Assembly: GCA_003598085.1 (NCBI GenBank)
Contig: QZKU01000107.1
Coordinates: 1 to 37,904 of the forward strand
Origin: Candidatus Abyssobacteria bacterium SURF_5
GTDB lineage: Bacteria; Abyssobacteria; SURF-5
Length of the DNA stretch: 37,904 nucleotides
Direction of reading: 5' to 3'
In this document: piece after piece, positions 14,939 to 23,935 of the stretch
How positions within the stretch are numbered: position 1 is the stretch's first letter
How the letters are laid out: every line of letters starts with the position of its first letter
Notes under the pieces: model-generated
Seen by the model: the letters and a program-made list of their open reading frames with translations, nothing else
What the model was told of the DNA's origin: nothing
The model's database searches: none
Program-made: the position numbers and the translations under genes

Positions 14939-17227
14939 TCAGCGGATAAGGTCGATCGATACCGACGGCTTGCGCGGCAGGTTTGCGAGTTCGTCGAATT
15001 TGATTTCCTGGCTCGGAATCAGCGGCGGACTCTCGACGATATGCACGGTCAGGAACACGAGCAACTCGGTGTCCCTATCCGAGGAGCCGACGTTTCTGAA
15101 GGCGTATTTCACTCCCGGCAGGTCTCCCAGGAAGGGCACCTTGCTCACGCTGAGAAGCTTGCGGTTTTCCCTCAGGCCGCCGAGAACCACCGTCTGGTGA
15201 TCTCGCACGATCAATGTGGTTTCGGCCCGTCTGGTGTCGACAATCGGCACCCCGGTAATCGTCGTGCCGGCAATCGAGTTCTGTTCGGGCTCGACCCTCA
15301 GGATTACGTATCCGTCGTGGGTTATCTGGGGGAGGACCTCCAGTTTTGTTCCGATCTCCTTGAAGGTGATATTCGAGAGCTGACCTCCCGAACTGGTCTG
15401 GGTTACGTCGTTGTAAGGGAATTCCTCGATGATCTCGATGCTCGCGGACTCGTTGTTCAGCGTCAGCACCTTCGGGTTGGCGAGAATGCGCGAGTCCGAA
15501 TTCTCCACGAGCGCCTGGATCATTACGCTCAGATTGATGTCGTCTATCAATGTTCCGACGCTGATATCCAAGCCGCCGAACGGCTTTGGCAGCAGCACGC
15601 CGGCGATGTCATTTCCATCGAAGCCCGGGCTGTTGTCATTGGTGTTGGTGAGATACCAGGTGATGCCGAGGTCGGCCTCGTCGGAAAGCACGGAATCGAG
15701 AATCAGCACCTCGATCAGCACCTGTTGCACGCGCCGGTCGATCTGGGGAATCAGTTCTCGAAGGCGATCGAGATTGGACGGAACATCGGTGATCAGCAGC
15801 ATGTTTGTTCGTTCGTCAACCTCGATTTTGCCGTTCGGCGACAGCAAAGTCTGAAATGTAGTTTTCGCTTGTTTAGCCTCCGCATAGCTCAGCGTGTACG
15901 TTTCGGTCCGCGTTTCGACCTGCGTTCCGAGCTGCGACAGCGGAACCACCCTGACGATGTTGTCGGTTTTTATATACCCGTAGCCGTTCACATTAAGGAC
16001 CGCATTCAGCGCCACGTCAAACGGGACATCGACAAGCCGTACCGTGACATTGCCGCGCACGTCTTTCCCGGCGAGAATATTCAAGTTCCCTTTCCTGGCG
16101 AGAATATCCAGGACGGCACTGAGGTCGGCATCCCGGAAATTCAGGGTGACCAGATTATTCATCTTCACCGCTTCAGGCTCCTTGGCGACGGCCGGAGCTG
16201 TCTCAGTCTCGGCGACCAGCTTTGCCTCTAGGACGGGCTGCTCGATCTTTTCGACTGGAACCTCGACTATCTGGTCTTTCGGTTCAACGCTTACCTCCGC
16301 AGTCGCAGGCTCTTCGACCTCCTGGACGGCGGGTTCATTCTCGGTCACAACTTCCGCGGTCGCGGTTTCTGTCTCGACAGCATCCGGAGCGGCCGCGACT
16401 TCTTCGACGGCCTCTTCTTCTATCATCTCATCGAGAGGAGCTTCTTCGGCTGCGGTTGCGGCAAGGATTTCTCCTATCTCGTCGACTTCCTGAACCTCGG
16501 GGGCAGCCTCATTCACCGGTTCCGCCATCTCGAGCGAGGGGGCGGAATCCTCCACAGGCGCCTCGACCGGCGCCGGCTCAGTCGGTTCTACCTGCGCAAG
16601 CATGAGATCGACTTTGGGGGAATCGGCGTTCACTTTGACGGCCGGCACCGCGACTATCTGAGCGGGCGCCTCCTCTTTCGGGAAATAGGCTTTTACGTTT
16701 TCTTCGCGTTTTTCGGGATCGTCAAGAGGAGTGCTGATGATGATATTATTGCCGTCACTCGTGATCGCGGGCGTTTTATCTTCGTCAAGATCAAGGACGA
16801 TCCGGGAGATGAGGGTCGGACTCACCCGATACTGACTGTTGCGCACCTCTTTTATCGGATCATCTTGCTTGAACGAATATGCCGGCGACGGCGACAGGTT
16901 TATGGTATCCCGAAGATCCACGACCAGGCGCCTGTTTTCCTTATACAGGTACGAGTCGTAGGCGGGCAAGCCGCTGAGCTGGAGAATGACCGAAACGCTT
17001 TCCGCTCCCGGCACAATATCTACTGAGTACAGAGTGTGTGCTTTCTGTGCAGCCTGAACGACCGTCGGATCTGCTCCATCCAGCCCAAGCAGTTCCAGCA
17101 ATTGAACCTTTCTCTGTTCAAGGCTGCCGCCCGCCGTCAGCGGCGGCGAGAGGAAGCCGACAAGAACAAACGCTGCGACTGCAATCAGAAGGACCCGGGA
17201 CATCTTTCTACTCACGAGGCTGCCCAT
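14939..17227 (-). CDS. pilQ: type IV pilus secretin PilQ
   Basis: This 762-residue protein is the outer-membrane secretin through which the type IV pilus passes. In order: signal peptide (about 10-32), one AMIN domain that anchors to peptidoglycan (about 65-168), a long Glu/Ala/Val/Pro-rich low-complexity linker (about 180-355), an STN domain (about 357-425, NLVTLNFRDADLSAVLDILA), a secretin N domain (about 435-500) and the C-terminal secretin barrel domain (about 540-745). The start follows GAGGAG, and pilQ begins seven bases after pilP ends. It is the last gene of pilMNOPQ and is followed by a strong terminator. The acidic linker of about 175 residues is unusually long and may span the periplasm. 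Confidence 0.95.
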   Translation of the reverse strand: MGSLVSRKMSRVLLIAVAAFVLVGFLSPPLTAGGSLEQRKVQLLELLGLDGADPTVVQAAQKAHTLYSVDIVPGAESVSVILQLSGLPAYDSYLYKENRRLVVDLRDTINLSPSPAYSFKQDDPIKEVRNSQYRVSPTLISRIVLDLDEDKTPAITSDGNNIIISTPLDDPEKREENVKAYFPKEEAPAQIVAVPAVKVNADSPKVDLMLAQVEPTEPAPVEAPVEDSAPSLEMAEPVNEAAPEVQEVDEIGEILAATAAEEAPLDEMIEEEAVEEVAAAPDAVETETATAEVVTENEPAVQEVEEPATAEVSVEPKDQIVEVPVEKIEQPVLEAKLVAETETAPAVAKEPEAVKMNNLVTLNFRDADLSAVLDILARKGNLNILAGKDVRGNVTVRLVDVPFDVALNAVLNVNGYGYIKTDNIVRVVPLSQLGTQVETRTETYTLSYAEAKQAKTTFQTLLSPNGKIEVDERTNMLLITDVPSNLDRLRELIPQIDRRVQQVLIEVLILDSVLSDEADLGITWYLTNTNDNSPGFDGNDIAGVLLPKPFGGLDISVGTLIDDINLSVMIQALVENSDSRILANPKVLTLNNESASIEIIEEFPYNDVTQTSSGGQLSNITFKEIGTKLEVLPQITHDGYVILRVEPEQNSIAGTTITGVPIVDTRRAETTLIVRDHQTVVLGGLRENRKLLSVSKVPFLGDLPGVKYAFRNVGSSDRDTELLVFLTVHIVESPPLIPSQEIKFDELANLPRKPSVSIDLIR

Positions 17228-17234
17228 TTTTCAT

Positions 17235-17768
17235 TTACTCCTCTCTCAGAACCAAAACGTACTTGTTTCCCCGTTTCGTAAATTTCACGGAATTCGAATG
17301 TATCTCGGTTATAAGCGCTCCATCGTCAAGGCGCTCGCCGATACCCACGACCTGATCGTTAATAAGGGCAAGCGGCGCGTCCTCATTCCAGATGATCCCC
17401 TTGACGTGATATCCCGCCGAGGAGAGCTTTGCCGCTTCCTCCGCGGCCTTATTCGTGGCGCATGTCTCGGCCACCAGCGGCGACATCGGGTTCCTGAACC
17501 CCGGCTTCCGGTAGGCCAGATCGCGCTCGGCAACCTTCTCCAACAGGGACTCATACGGGCTCAGTTGCGGTTCCGCCGGCTGTCCCTGCGGGCCCCTCAT
17601 TTGAGCGGCGGCTGCAGGCTGAAGCGGCGCCGGTGTCGGGGCCGCAATAGCGGTTTTGGTTGCATGTTTGACGGGAGATGCAGTTCCCAGAATCTGGTAC
17701 GCAACCACCCCGACCGCCGCGGCCACGAGCACGACGGCGAGGATTGTTTTCTTCATATCGCCTTTCAT
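17235..17768 (-). CDS. pilP: PilP-like type IV pilus periplasmic protein
   Basis: The 177-residue protein has an N-terminal membrane helix (about residues 5-24), an Ala/Pro/Gln-rich linker, and a C-terminal PilP/GspC-like beta domain (FRNPMSP near 92-98, then VKGIIWNEDAPLALINDQVV). PilP links the inner-membrane PilN-PilO dimer to the secretin PilQ. Canonical PilP is a lipoprotein with an N-terminal Cys; here there is a membrane anchor and no lipobox. The start overlaps the pilO stop (ATGA), so translation is coupled; a second Met four codons on is also possible. Assignment rests on the domain pattern and the conserved gene order. Confidence 0.87.
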   Translation of the reverse strand: MKGDMKKTILAVVLVAAAVGVVAYQILGTASPVKHATKTAIAAPTPAPLQPAAAAQMRGPQGQPAEPQLSPYESLLEKVAERDLAYRKPGFRNPMSPLVAETCATNKAAEEAAKLSSAGYHVKGIIWNEDAPLALINDQVVGIGERLDDGALITEIHSNSVKFTKRGNKYVLVLREE

Positions 17769-18352
17769 GACTGCGTCACCCCGCTTTCGCTGGTTTTCTC
17801 TTTATTGACGAACATATACGTGCTGACGACGAAATTCGCTTCACTCGCGCCTTTCTGCTGCGGTCCGATATCGAGATCTTCGATCTTGATGAACCGGTTG
17901 CCGAATTCAAGGCTCCGGAGGAATTCGCCGATGACCGGGTACGTCCCCTCTATTTTCACCTTGAAAGGAATCCGCACGTACAGGTCCTTCTCGTCTATCG
18001 GCTCTGCATTGATCAATTGATATTTCACTCCGCTCAGCTCAGCGATCTGCTGAAACTGATTCAGAAGCCTCGGGATCTCTTTATCCGTAGGAAGCTTCTC
18101 TTCGAAGCGCACGATCTTCTCCCGCACCTGGTCGATCTCGGCGAGCAGCCCGTCTTTTCTCGCAGCCACCGCCCGAGCCTCAGTGACTTCCTGCTGCTTT
18201 GCGGTTATCTGAACGTGCAACTGTTCGATCTGTTCTCCCACGAAGCTCTTCACCACAAAGTACAGGAGCGTGATCAGAACGAGCAGGAACAGAGAGGATC
18301 CGATGATGATCCAATCAAGCTTGGTAACTGTCCTGTCCTTGAAGAAGTTCAT
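17765..18352 (-). CDS. pilO: type IV pilus inner-membrane alignment protein PilO
   Basis: The 195-residue product has one membrane helix (about 14-36), a coiled coil (about 40-95) and a ferredoxin-like C-terminal domain (about 100-180), the standard PilO layout. It pairs with PilN in the inner membrane and, with PilP, joins the PilM platform to the secretin. GGTGGAAG precedes the ATG. It starts 13 bases after pilN and overlaps pilP by four bases, as expected in pilMNOPQ. Confidence 0.93.
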   Translation of the reverse strand: MNFFKDRTVTKLDWIIIGSSLFLLVLITLLYFVVKSFVGEQIEQLHVQITAKQQEVTEARAVAARKDGLLAEIDQVREKIVRFEEKLPTDKEIPRLLNQFQQIAELSGVKYQLINAEPIDEKDLYVRIPFKVKIEGTYPVIGEFLRSLEFGNRFIKIEDLDIGPQQKGASEANFVVSTYMFVNKEKTSESGVTQS

Positions 18353-18365
18353 AATCTTCCACCTT

Positions 18366-19022
18366 TCATATCGAAATTTCGCAATCCATGACGAACTTCA
18401 TGACGGTGCTGCCCCTGAATTCCTGTCGTTCGATGGATTTCAATTCGGGAGAAACAAACCTGACGGAAAATTCATCGTCCAGCTTGATATTGTTGATAAG
18501 TTTTCCCACCAGCTCCAGCCCCTTTTCCCGGTGCGGCGACAGCGCATATCCACTGAGGCGAATAGCCGGAAACGATTGCACAACCGTTTTCTGTATCGTT
18601 GGCGGCTGGCCCGGATTGCGGTTCGGGTTGGGAACTTCAACGGTCACCGGGCGGCGGCGCGTGCTCATATTCACCCGCTCCAGCCAGAGTCCGTCCGGCA
18701 CCAGGCCGGCGAGCACATACAGTTCGTGCGACCAGACCGTGCGGCCCGTTGTGATCTGAACGACCGCTTGCTCTTTCTGCGACAGGAGCTCTTTGTCTTT
18801 TTCAAGCTGTTTCACCTGCGCCACGGCTTCCTGAAGGCTGTCCAATTCCTCTTCGATGAGCACAAGGCGTTTTTGATCCTGATCGAGTTGCGAATACGAC
18901 GCCGCCAGGCTGCTGCCGAACCACAGCAGAAGCACGCCGGCAAGCACGGCCACGGCGAAGTGAGGCAACAAGTTCCTCTTTTTGGGTACCAGTTCTCTGG
19001 GTATGAGATTGATCTTGATCAT
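18366..19022 (-). CDS. pilN: type IV pilus inner-membrane protein PilN
   Basis: The 218-residue protein opens with the conserved cytoplasmic motif IKINLIPRE, which binds the groove of PilM. A membrane helix (about 22-42), a coiled coil (about 43-90) and a periplasmic ferredoxin-like domain follow. A Pro/Asn-rich insertion (about 128-145, PNPNRNPGQPP) is not typical of PilN and may be a surface loop. The start overlaps the pilM stop by one base. Confidence 0.93.
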   Translation of the reverse strand: MIKINLIPRELVPKKRNLLPHFAVAVLAGVLLLWFGSSLAASYSQLDQDQKRLVLIEEELDSLQEAVAQVKQLEKDKELLSQKEQAVVQITTGRTVWSHELYVLAGLVPDGLWLERVNMSTRRRPVTVEVPNPNRNPGQPPTIQKTVVQSFPAIRLSGYALSPHREKGLELVGKLINNIKLDDEFSVRFVSPELKSIERQEFRGSTVMKFVMDCEISI

Positions 19023-20203
19023 TATTCCGCAAACCCCCTGGCCGCTAAACCGACCGCCACATTAAACTGAGCCCGATTCTCTATCAAATCCTTGATGCCT
19101 GGAGCACCTTCCTCAACTATCAGCGACTGCACCGGGTCCACGATCTCAACCGGCACGCCGGTCGCATCCGCCAGCGACTGGTCCAGTCCGGGGAACATCG
19201 CCGTTCCACCGCTCAGCACCAGCCTGCCCACATTCTTCTCATACAACTGTTTCTCGTAATAATCGATCGAGCGCCGGATCTCACCGATCAGGCGGTTCAG
19301 CGCCGGCCGCGTCGCGTTCACGATCCGGCTGCCATCGTCCATTTTCACGCTCTTCATCGGCTCGGTCGGCTCATCCGTCGCTTCCCCGCCCGCACCGACG
19401 TCAAGTGAAAGATCGTCCGACTCGACCGTCTCGACGTCGTCGAATCCTGCACTTTCGCCGTTGGCCTTCCCAAAGTTTTTCCGCGCATAATCGGTCTTCA
19501 GTCGCTCCGCCTCATCGTACGTAACTTTCAGCATTTTCTGGATTGCGGACGTCAGGTCTCTTCCGCCGCGAGAGATGTCGCGCGTGAAATTCGACACCCC
19601 GTCGCGACAGAAATGAATATTGGTGGAGGACGCCCCGATGTTGATCAGCGCCACCGTCTCGTCCGGCTGGAATCCGCTGTTCGCCTCGAAAGCGTCGGCA
19701 ATGGCCAGCGTCGTGATCCCGAGTATGCTTGTCGCCAGCCCCACGCTGCGCAGCAGGTCGAGCGTCTTGTTGATCATCTCGTTTTTCGCCGCGACCAGCA
19801 GGATCTTCATGATGGTTTCGTTGCGCTCGGTTATCTCTTCCAGCACGACCGAATCGGTCGATACTTCGGTCAAATCATAGGGGAGATTCTGATCGGCCTC
19901 GAGTTCGATGGAATTCTTCAGCTCTTCCGGCGGCATCTTGGGAAAACGCAGGTAACGGATAAAGGTATCCTGGCCCGGCAAGGCCGTGATAATCGTGGCT
20001 TTCTTGACGTGAAACACCGTGGCAACTGTCCGCAGAGCGCGTACGAGTTCCTCGCTCCGCCTATCCTCGTTGGTCCCATCCGTATGCAGCCTCACCAGCG
20101 CCGCTCGCTCCACCTTCAATCCGTTGCCGAAGTTGGAAACCTGCACGGCTTTCACTGAGTGAGTGCCAAGATCGATTCCTATTGTCGTTTTTGGTTTGGC
20201 CAT
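19022..20203 (-). CDS. pilM: type IV pilus actin-like protein PilM
   Basis: The 393-residue protein is the cytoplasmic actin-like PilM. It has the phosphate-1 motif IGIDLGTHSVKAVQV (8-22), a central NIGASSTNIHF phosphate-2 region and the adenosine motif VLSGGTAMFPGL near residue 330. It holds the N-terminus of PilN and connects the alignment complex to the assembly motor. An acidic insertion (about 250-285, Asp/Glu-rich) is longer than in well-known PilM proteins. Start: ATG with GGGGAGA seven bases upstream, about 60 bases after the predicted sigma-54 transcription start. First gene of the operon. Confidence 0.95.
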   Translation of the reverse strand: MAKPKTTIGIDLGTHSVKAVQVSNFGNGLKVERAALVRLHTDGTNEDRRSEELVRALRTVATVFHVKKATIITALPGQDTFIRYLRFPKMPPEELKNSIELEADQNLPYDLTEVSTDSVVLEEITERNETIMKILLVAAKNEMINKTLDLLRSVGLATSILGITTLAIADAFEANSGFQPDETVALINIGASSTNIHFCRDGVSNFTRDISRGGRDLTSAIQKMLKVTYDEAERLKTDYARKNFGKANGESAGFDDVETVESDDLSLDVGAGGEATDEPTEPMKSVKMDDGSRIVNATRPALNRLIGEIRRSIDYYEKQLYEKNVGRLVLSGGTAMFPGLDQSLADATGVPVEIVDPVQSLIVEEGAPGIKDLIENRAQFNVAVGLAARGFAE

Positions 20204-20273
20204 TTATTGTCTCCCCTTTTCACAACCGGCGCATTTTGCGGCTTATCGCCTTTTTACAGACGAGTTGCATTCG

Positions 20274-20290
20274 AGCAAGAAGGGTGCCAA
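20274..20290 (-). promoter_or_regulatory. sigma-54 (RpoN) promoter of pilMNOPQ
   Basis: On the minus strand the sequence is TTGGCAC, five bases, TTGCT, matching the RpoN -24/-12 consensus including the essential GG (20288-20287) and GC (20276-20275) at the right spacing. Transcription would start near 20263, some 60 bases before the pilM ATG. It implies an ATP-dependent NtrC-family activator such as PilR, which is not in this window. Confidence 0.8.
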
Positions 20291-20753
20291 GATCTTGATA
20301 TACCCATAAGCTGCGTCCAATCAATGACTTATATTCTTCGGAAAGAACGGTAACAATTTTTGTCGAATTACAAAGTTGTACATCTGCGGTCGCAGGAACT
20401 AGGAAAAAATGACATCGCTTAACAGGCTCTCTCTTCCTGTCAATGGCGCATCCCGTTGAACGCTGCTTGTGCAAGGGGTGAACCACCCACGGAAACGCAG
20501 TTGGTTCGCAACCGTAGCAATAGGAATGGAATACACGATGGACAGCGCCGGTTTTCGCGCGTTTTCCGCTTTCTTTATGAGCGGTGGGCCGCGGCAAAGG
20601 CAATGGCTTTTTTTGTTGCTGTTCCGATAATTGTCATTGTCGTCGTACAAATTTCCGCACCGGCGTTTGACCGGATTCGCCTGAAACACGCGCAAAACGA
20701 ACTGCGGACCGAATTAACCGATTGAACGCGCGCCCGGCCGGCGATTCAAAAGC

Positions 20754-20783
20754 TTGACGAGCACGAAAAAAGGGTGGTAATAT
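20754..20783 (+). promoter_or_regulatory. probable promoter of the GDPD-DUF362 operon
   Basis: TTGACG (20754-20759) and TAATAT (20778-20783) are 18 bases apart; an overlapping TATAAT (20781-20786) is closer to consensus but spaced 21 bases from the same -35. Start near 20790. Confidence 0.5.
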
Positions 20784-20798
20784 AATGTTCTGTTAATC

Positions 20799-21596
20799 TT
20801 GTCTTTTGGCTGGTGGTACTTGAAACTGCTGGATCGAGTCGGGCACGAGCGGCTTTTGTTTGGCCACAGGGGAGTCCCCCGGGAGGCTCCGGAGAACACG
20901 ATCGCCGGATTTCGGCGGGCACTCGAGTTGGGGCTGGACGGAGTCGAACTCGATGTTTGCTCGTGCAACTCGGCTGAATTGGTTATCTTTCACGACGAAG
21001 ACGTATCCCGCCTGACGGACGGCACGGGCCGCGTGCAAGAACTTACGTTTACCGAATTGCGACGTCTGGATGCAGGAATCAAATTTGGACGACAATTTCA
21101 AGGAGAACGAATCCCCATTCTCGATGAGGTGCTCGAGCTTCTTGGCGGAAAGATGCTGGTTAACATCGAATTGAAGACCAAATCGATTCGCGATGACGGG
21201 CTCGAAGGAAAAGTCGTCGCCCTCATCCAAAAGATGAAGCTCCAATCTTCGATTATCTTGTCTTCGTTCAATCCAACGTCTCTTCGGCGGGTAAAACGAC
21301 ACGATCCTTCTCTTGTGACCGCTCTGCTCTTTTCGGACGACCAGCCCATTCACCTGCGGCAGGCATGGGCTGCCCGCATCCTGACGCTCGAGGGAATCCA
21401 TCCGCGCTTCCCGCTGGTTACGCGAAAAATGGTGCAGAAGGCTCGGTCAAAAAAATGGTTTCTCGGCACCTGGACGGTTGATTCGGCGGCCGAGGCCGCG
21501 CGCCTTTATGATGCGGGTATTGATATCATTATTAGCAACCGGCCTGCTCAGCTTCGGGAGAAGCTCAGCCGAAATCGGGAGGTTCAACGGTTTTGA
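20799..21596 (+). CDS. glycerophosphodiester phosphodiesterase family protein
   Basis: The product (265 residues from the TTG at 20799) has the GDPD TIM-barrel signature: FGHRGVPREAPENT (catalytic His and Arg), the metal ligands in GVELDV and FHDEDVSRLTDGTG, VNIELK, and a C-terminal GTWTV and DIIISNRP. Such enzymes cut glycerophosphodiesters into glycerol 3-phosphate and an alcohol; some have lipid or polyisoprenoid substrates. Start choice is open: a TTG at 20820 preceded by GGTGG would shorten the protein by seven residues and leaves more room after the promoter. The length and absence of a signal peptide fit the cytosolic UgpQ-type. The gene overlaps the DUF362 gene by four bases, so its substrate may belong to that operon's pathway. 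Confidence 0.9.
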   Translation: MSFGWWYLKLLDRVGHERLLFGHRGVPREAPENTIAGFRRALELGLDGVELDVCSCNSAELVIFHDEDVSRLTDGTGRVQELTFTELRRLDAGIKFGRQFQGERIPILDEVLELLGGKMLVNIELKTKSIRDDGLEGKVVALIQKMKLQSSIILSSFNPTSLRRVKRHDPSLVTALLFSDDQPIHLRQAWAARILTLEGIHPRFPLVTRKMVQKARSKKWFLGTWTVDSAAEAARLYDAGIDIIISNRPAQLREKLSRNREVQRF

Positions 21597-22621
21597 ATTC
21601 TCGTTCCACAGTCAGTATCGTACGGGTGAAAAACAGCGTCCAGGATTCCGTCACGGAGGCGATGGAACTCGCCCGCTGGCGCGAATTCATTCCGCAAGGA
21701 GTCGATGTCGCTCTGAAGGTGAACCTGGGCTGGGACCTGTTCCTGCCGGGCGCCGTAACCGGGCCGTGGGTGCTCGAGGGCGTCATCCAAACGATCCGCG
21801 ACCATGTGGGAAAGATATTCGTGGTCGAATCCGATCAGGTGGTCGTCGATGTCGAAAAAGCGCTGAGGCAAACGCGCATCGATAAGGTGTGCGAGCGCTA
21901 CGGCGTTCAGTGGGTTAACATGACCGGCATGGAGATGCGCACGGTTCACCTGCCCGACGGCCTCGCTCTGAAGGAGATCCGGGTTCCTGAAATCCTCCTG
22001 AGAACGCATCTGATCACCATCCCCACGATCAAGACGCACAATAAAACCACGATAACCGGCGCAATCAAGAACCAATGGGGATGCCTCCCCAAGCTCCGGC
22101 ACAACTATCATCTCGTTTTGAACGATGCGCTTGCCGACATCAACAATGCCGCCCGACCTCGATTTGCCGTGATGGATGCGACTGTCGGCCTCGAAGGAAA
22201 CAGCCCGAAGTCGGGCCGCCCGCGCGTGGTCGACCGCGTGCTCGCATCCGGCGATTTTGTTGCGCTGGATGCCGTCGTGGCGAAAATACTTGGATTCGAT
22301 CCTCACGTGATCCAGCACATTCAAAACTGTCACCGGCTCAACTTCGGTATTGGACAACTTGAGCGAATAGACGTGGTGGGCGATGATAATCTGAGCCTGA
22401 ACCTGCAGTTCGAGCCGGCAAAACATAATCTGGTGTCGTGGCTCGAACTGGCGCTTCGCAAATCCTTCATGAAGTGGCTGTTCTTCGACACGCCCGTTTT
22501 TCCCATCTGCTGTTGGGGCGCGCGCATGTGGTACTATGGCTGGTATTATCTCATCAAAGGAAAGCGGCTTCGCGACCAGATCGTCAAAGGAACCCCGTAC
22601 GGCAAGCAATGGCAGGAATGA
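21593..22621 (+). CDS. DUF362 domain protein
   Basis: The 342-residue protein belongs to the DUF362 family, whose biochemical role is not settled. Typical features seen: ALKVNLGWD near residue 40, the central IPTIKTHNKTTITGAIKNQWGCLP (about 143-166), and a C-terminal VALDAVVAKILGF. No ferredoxin cluster motif is present, although some DUF362 proteins carry one. The tail (about 295-325) is aromatic and hydrophobic, including FPICCWGARMWYYGWYY, and may sit on the membrane. Start: TTG overlapping the upstream stop by four bases, with GGGAGG ten bases before. It overlaps the FAD oxidoreductase by four bases, which indicates close functional coupling. Confidence 0.88.
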   Translation: MNSRSTVSIVRVKNSVQDSVTEAMELARWREFIPQGVDVALKVNLGWDLFLPGAVTGPWVLEGVIQTIRDHVGKIFVVESDQVVVDVEKALRQTRIDKVCERYGVQWVNMTGMEMRTVHLPDGLALKEIRVPEILLRTHLITIPTIKTHNKTTITGAIKNQWGCLPKLRHNYHLVLNDALADINNAARPRFAVMDATVGLEGNSPKSGRPRVVDRVLASGDFVALDAVVAKILGFDPHVIQHIQNCHRLNFGIGQLERIDVVGDDNLSLNLQFEPAKHNLVSWLELALRKSFMKWLFFDTPVFPICCWGARMWYYGWYYLIKGKRLRDQIVKGTPYGKQWQE

Positions 22622-23934
22622 AAAGCGGCGGCCAAACCAGGACAGCGGTTGTGGGCGGCGGTATCGCCGGCCTCAGCGCCGCATACTATCTCCTGAAACA
22701 GGGGCATCAGGTCAGCCTCTATGAGCGCGACAAGACGCTCGGAGGCCTCGCGGGCTCTTTCGATTTTGGCGGCGGCTTGATCGAGAAGTACTACCACTTC
22801 ATCTGCATGGGCGACGACGACCTGATCGACCTGTGCGAAGAGGTCGGGCTCGGCCGCAAGATTTTCTGGCGGCCGACCAGGATGAGTTTTTTCTATGATG
22901 GCAAACTATATCCCTTCGGGACGCCGCTCGACCTGCTCTTCTTCAGGCCGGTGAGCATTCCCGGGCGGCTCCGGTTCGGCTTCAATATTATCTATTCGCG
23001 CTCGCTGAAGTATTGGCAGGCGCTCGAGAACGAGCCCGCGCACCAGTGGCTTTCCCGTCACATTGGAAGGCAGGCGTACGACGTCATCTGGAAACCGCTG
23101 CTCAAGATCAAATTCGGCGAATGCGCCGAAGAGGTCTCGGCATCCTGGATGTGGCACCGCATCCACCGCGTCGCGAAGTCGCGAAAGAAATTGCTTCAGC
23201 GGGAGATGCTCGGTTACCTGACCGGCGGAACGCAAACGCTGGTCGACACGCTCGCACAAAAGATCCGGCAGATGGGCGGGACGATCCATACATCGACTGC
23301 GGTCACAAGCCTTCATCTTGATAAGGGCGGAGTGTCGGGGGTGCAGGCGGACGGGCGGATCGTGCCGTACGATCGAGTCGTCTCCACGCTGGCCCTCCCG
23401 CTGGTCTCAAGGCTGCTGCCCGAGAGCTGCGCCGACTACCGCAACCAGCTTGCGCGCATCAAATATATCGGCGTCGTCTGCGTCATCCTCAAGCTTTCGC
23501 GCCCGATCACCGACAGCTTCTGGGTCAATATCAACGATACCCGCATCTCATTCAACGGCATCATCGAATATACCAATCTGAACCCGAGGCCCGACTTCAA
23601 CGGCAACAAGATCGCATATATCCCCTATTACCTTATGACCAGCAATCCTCGCTACTCGTTCGACAAGGAGGATATCCTCAAGGAATATGCGGCCGCCCTG
23701 CGGGTGATATCGAAGGATTTCCTGCCGACCGAGATCGAGGACTACCGCGTCTTCCGCGACCCCTTTGCGCAGGCGGTTTGCACGACCAATTTCTCGCAGA
23801 TCATTCCGCAGCAGAAAGCGCCGATCAAGGGGCTCTACATCCTTGATTCAACGCAGCTTTATCCTTCCGACAGAACCATCAGCGGCATGATCGGGCTGGC
23901 GAAAAAGCTTTCCGGCGCCATGCGGGAGGAATAA
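22618..23934 (+). CDS. FAD-dependent oxidoreductase (amine oxidase/protoporphyrinogen oxidase-like)
   Basis: The 438-residue product starts with a Rossmann dinucleotide-binding motif (VVGGGIAGLSAAYYLL, beginning near residue 11), followed by the ERDKTLGGLAGSF segment typical of the flavin monoamine oxidase, phytoene desaturase and UDP-galactopyranose mutase superfamily. A C-terminal FAD-contact segment (SDRTISGMIGLAKKL) is present. The frame is open far upstream across the DUF362 gene; the ATG at 22618 that overlaps its stop (ATGA) is chosen, and the ATG at 22609 is also possible. The methyltransferase gene follows after one base. The substrate is unknown; the neighbours point to a lipid or glycolipid. 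Confidence 0.88.
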   Translation: MKSGGQTRTAVVGGGIAGLSAAYYLLKQGHQVSLYERDKTLGGLAGSFDFGGGLIEKYYHFICMGDDDLIDLCEEVGLGRKIFWRPTRMSFFYDGKLYPFGTPLDLLFFRPVSIPGRLRFGFNIIYSRSLKYWQALENEPAHQWLSRHIGRQAYDVIWKPLLKIKFGECAEEVSASWMWHRIHRVAKSRKKLLQREMLGYLTGGTQTLVDTLAQKIRQMGGTIHTSTAVTSLHLDKGGVSGVQADGRIVPYDRVVSTLALPLVSRLLPESCADYRNQLARIKYIGVVCVILKLSRPITDSFWVNINDTRISFNGIIEYTNLNPRPDFNGNKIAYIPYYLMTSNPRYSFDKEDILKEYAAALRVISKDFLPTEIEDYRVFRDPFAQAVCTTNFSQIIPQQKAPIKGLYILDSTQLYPSDRTISGMIGLAKKLSGAMREE

Positions 23935-23935
23935 C

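Larger units (their letters stand above)
20204..20798. other. intergenic region between divergent pilM and GDPD operons
   Basis: About 600 bases with no credible gene; overlapping short reading frames on both strands show no family resemblance or ribosome-binding site. It carries the sigma-54 promoter of pilM near its left end (20274-20290) and a weaker promoter for the rightward operon at its right end. Between them are two small hairpins, GGGTG-aac-CACCC near 20475 and GGTT-cgc-AACC near 20499. They might be operator or leader elements; I cannot match them to a riboswitch. Upstream sites for a sigma-54 enhancer-binding protein would be expected here. Confidence 0.5.

Noticed and set aside
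14804-16231. Long plus-strand open frame of 475 codons opposite pilQ
   Set aside because: It lies entirely antisense to the PilQ secretin, whose domains are clear, and its composition is a shadow of that gene.
20440-20560. Possible riboswitch in the pilM upstream region
   Set aside because: The short hairpins do not form a fold I can match to c-di-GMP, cobalamin or other known classes, and the region is upstream of the sigma-54 start site, so it is not in the pilM leader.
20220-20725. Open frames of about 90 to 130 codons on both strands between pilM and the GDPD gene
   Set aside because: No ribosome-binding site, no recognisable motif, and they overlap the sigma-54 promoter and each other.
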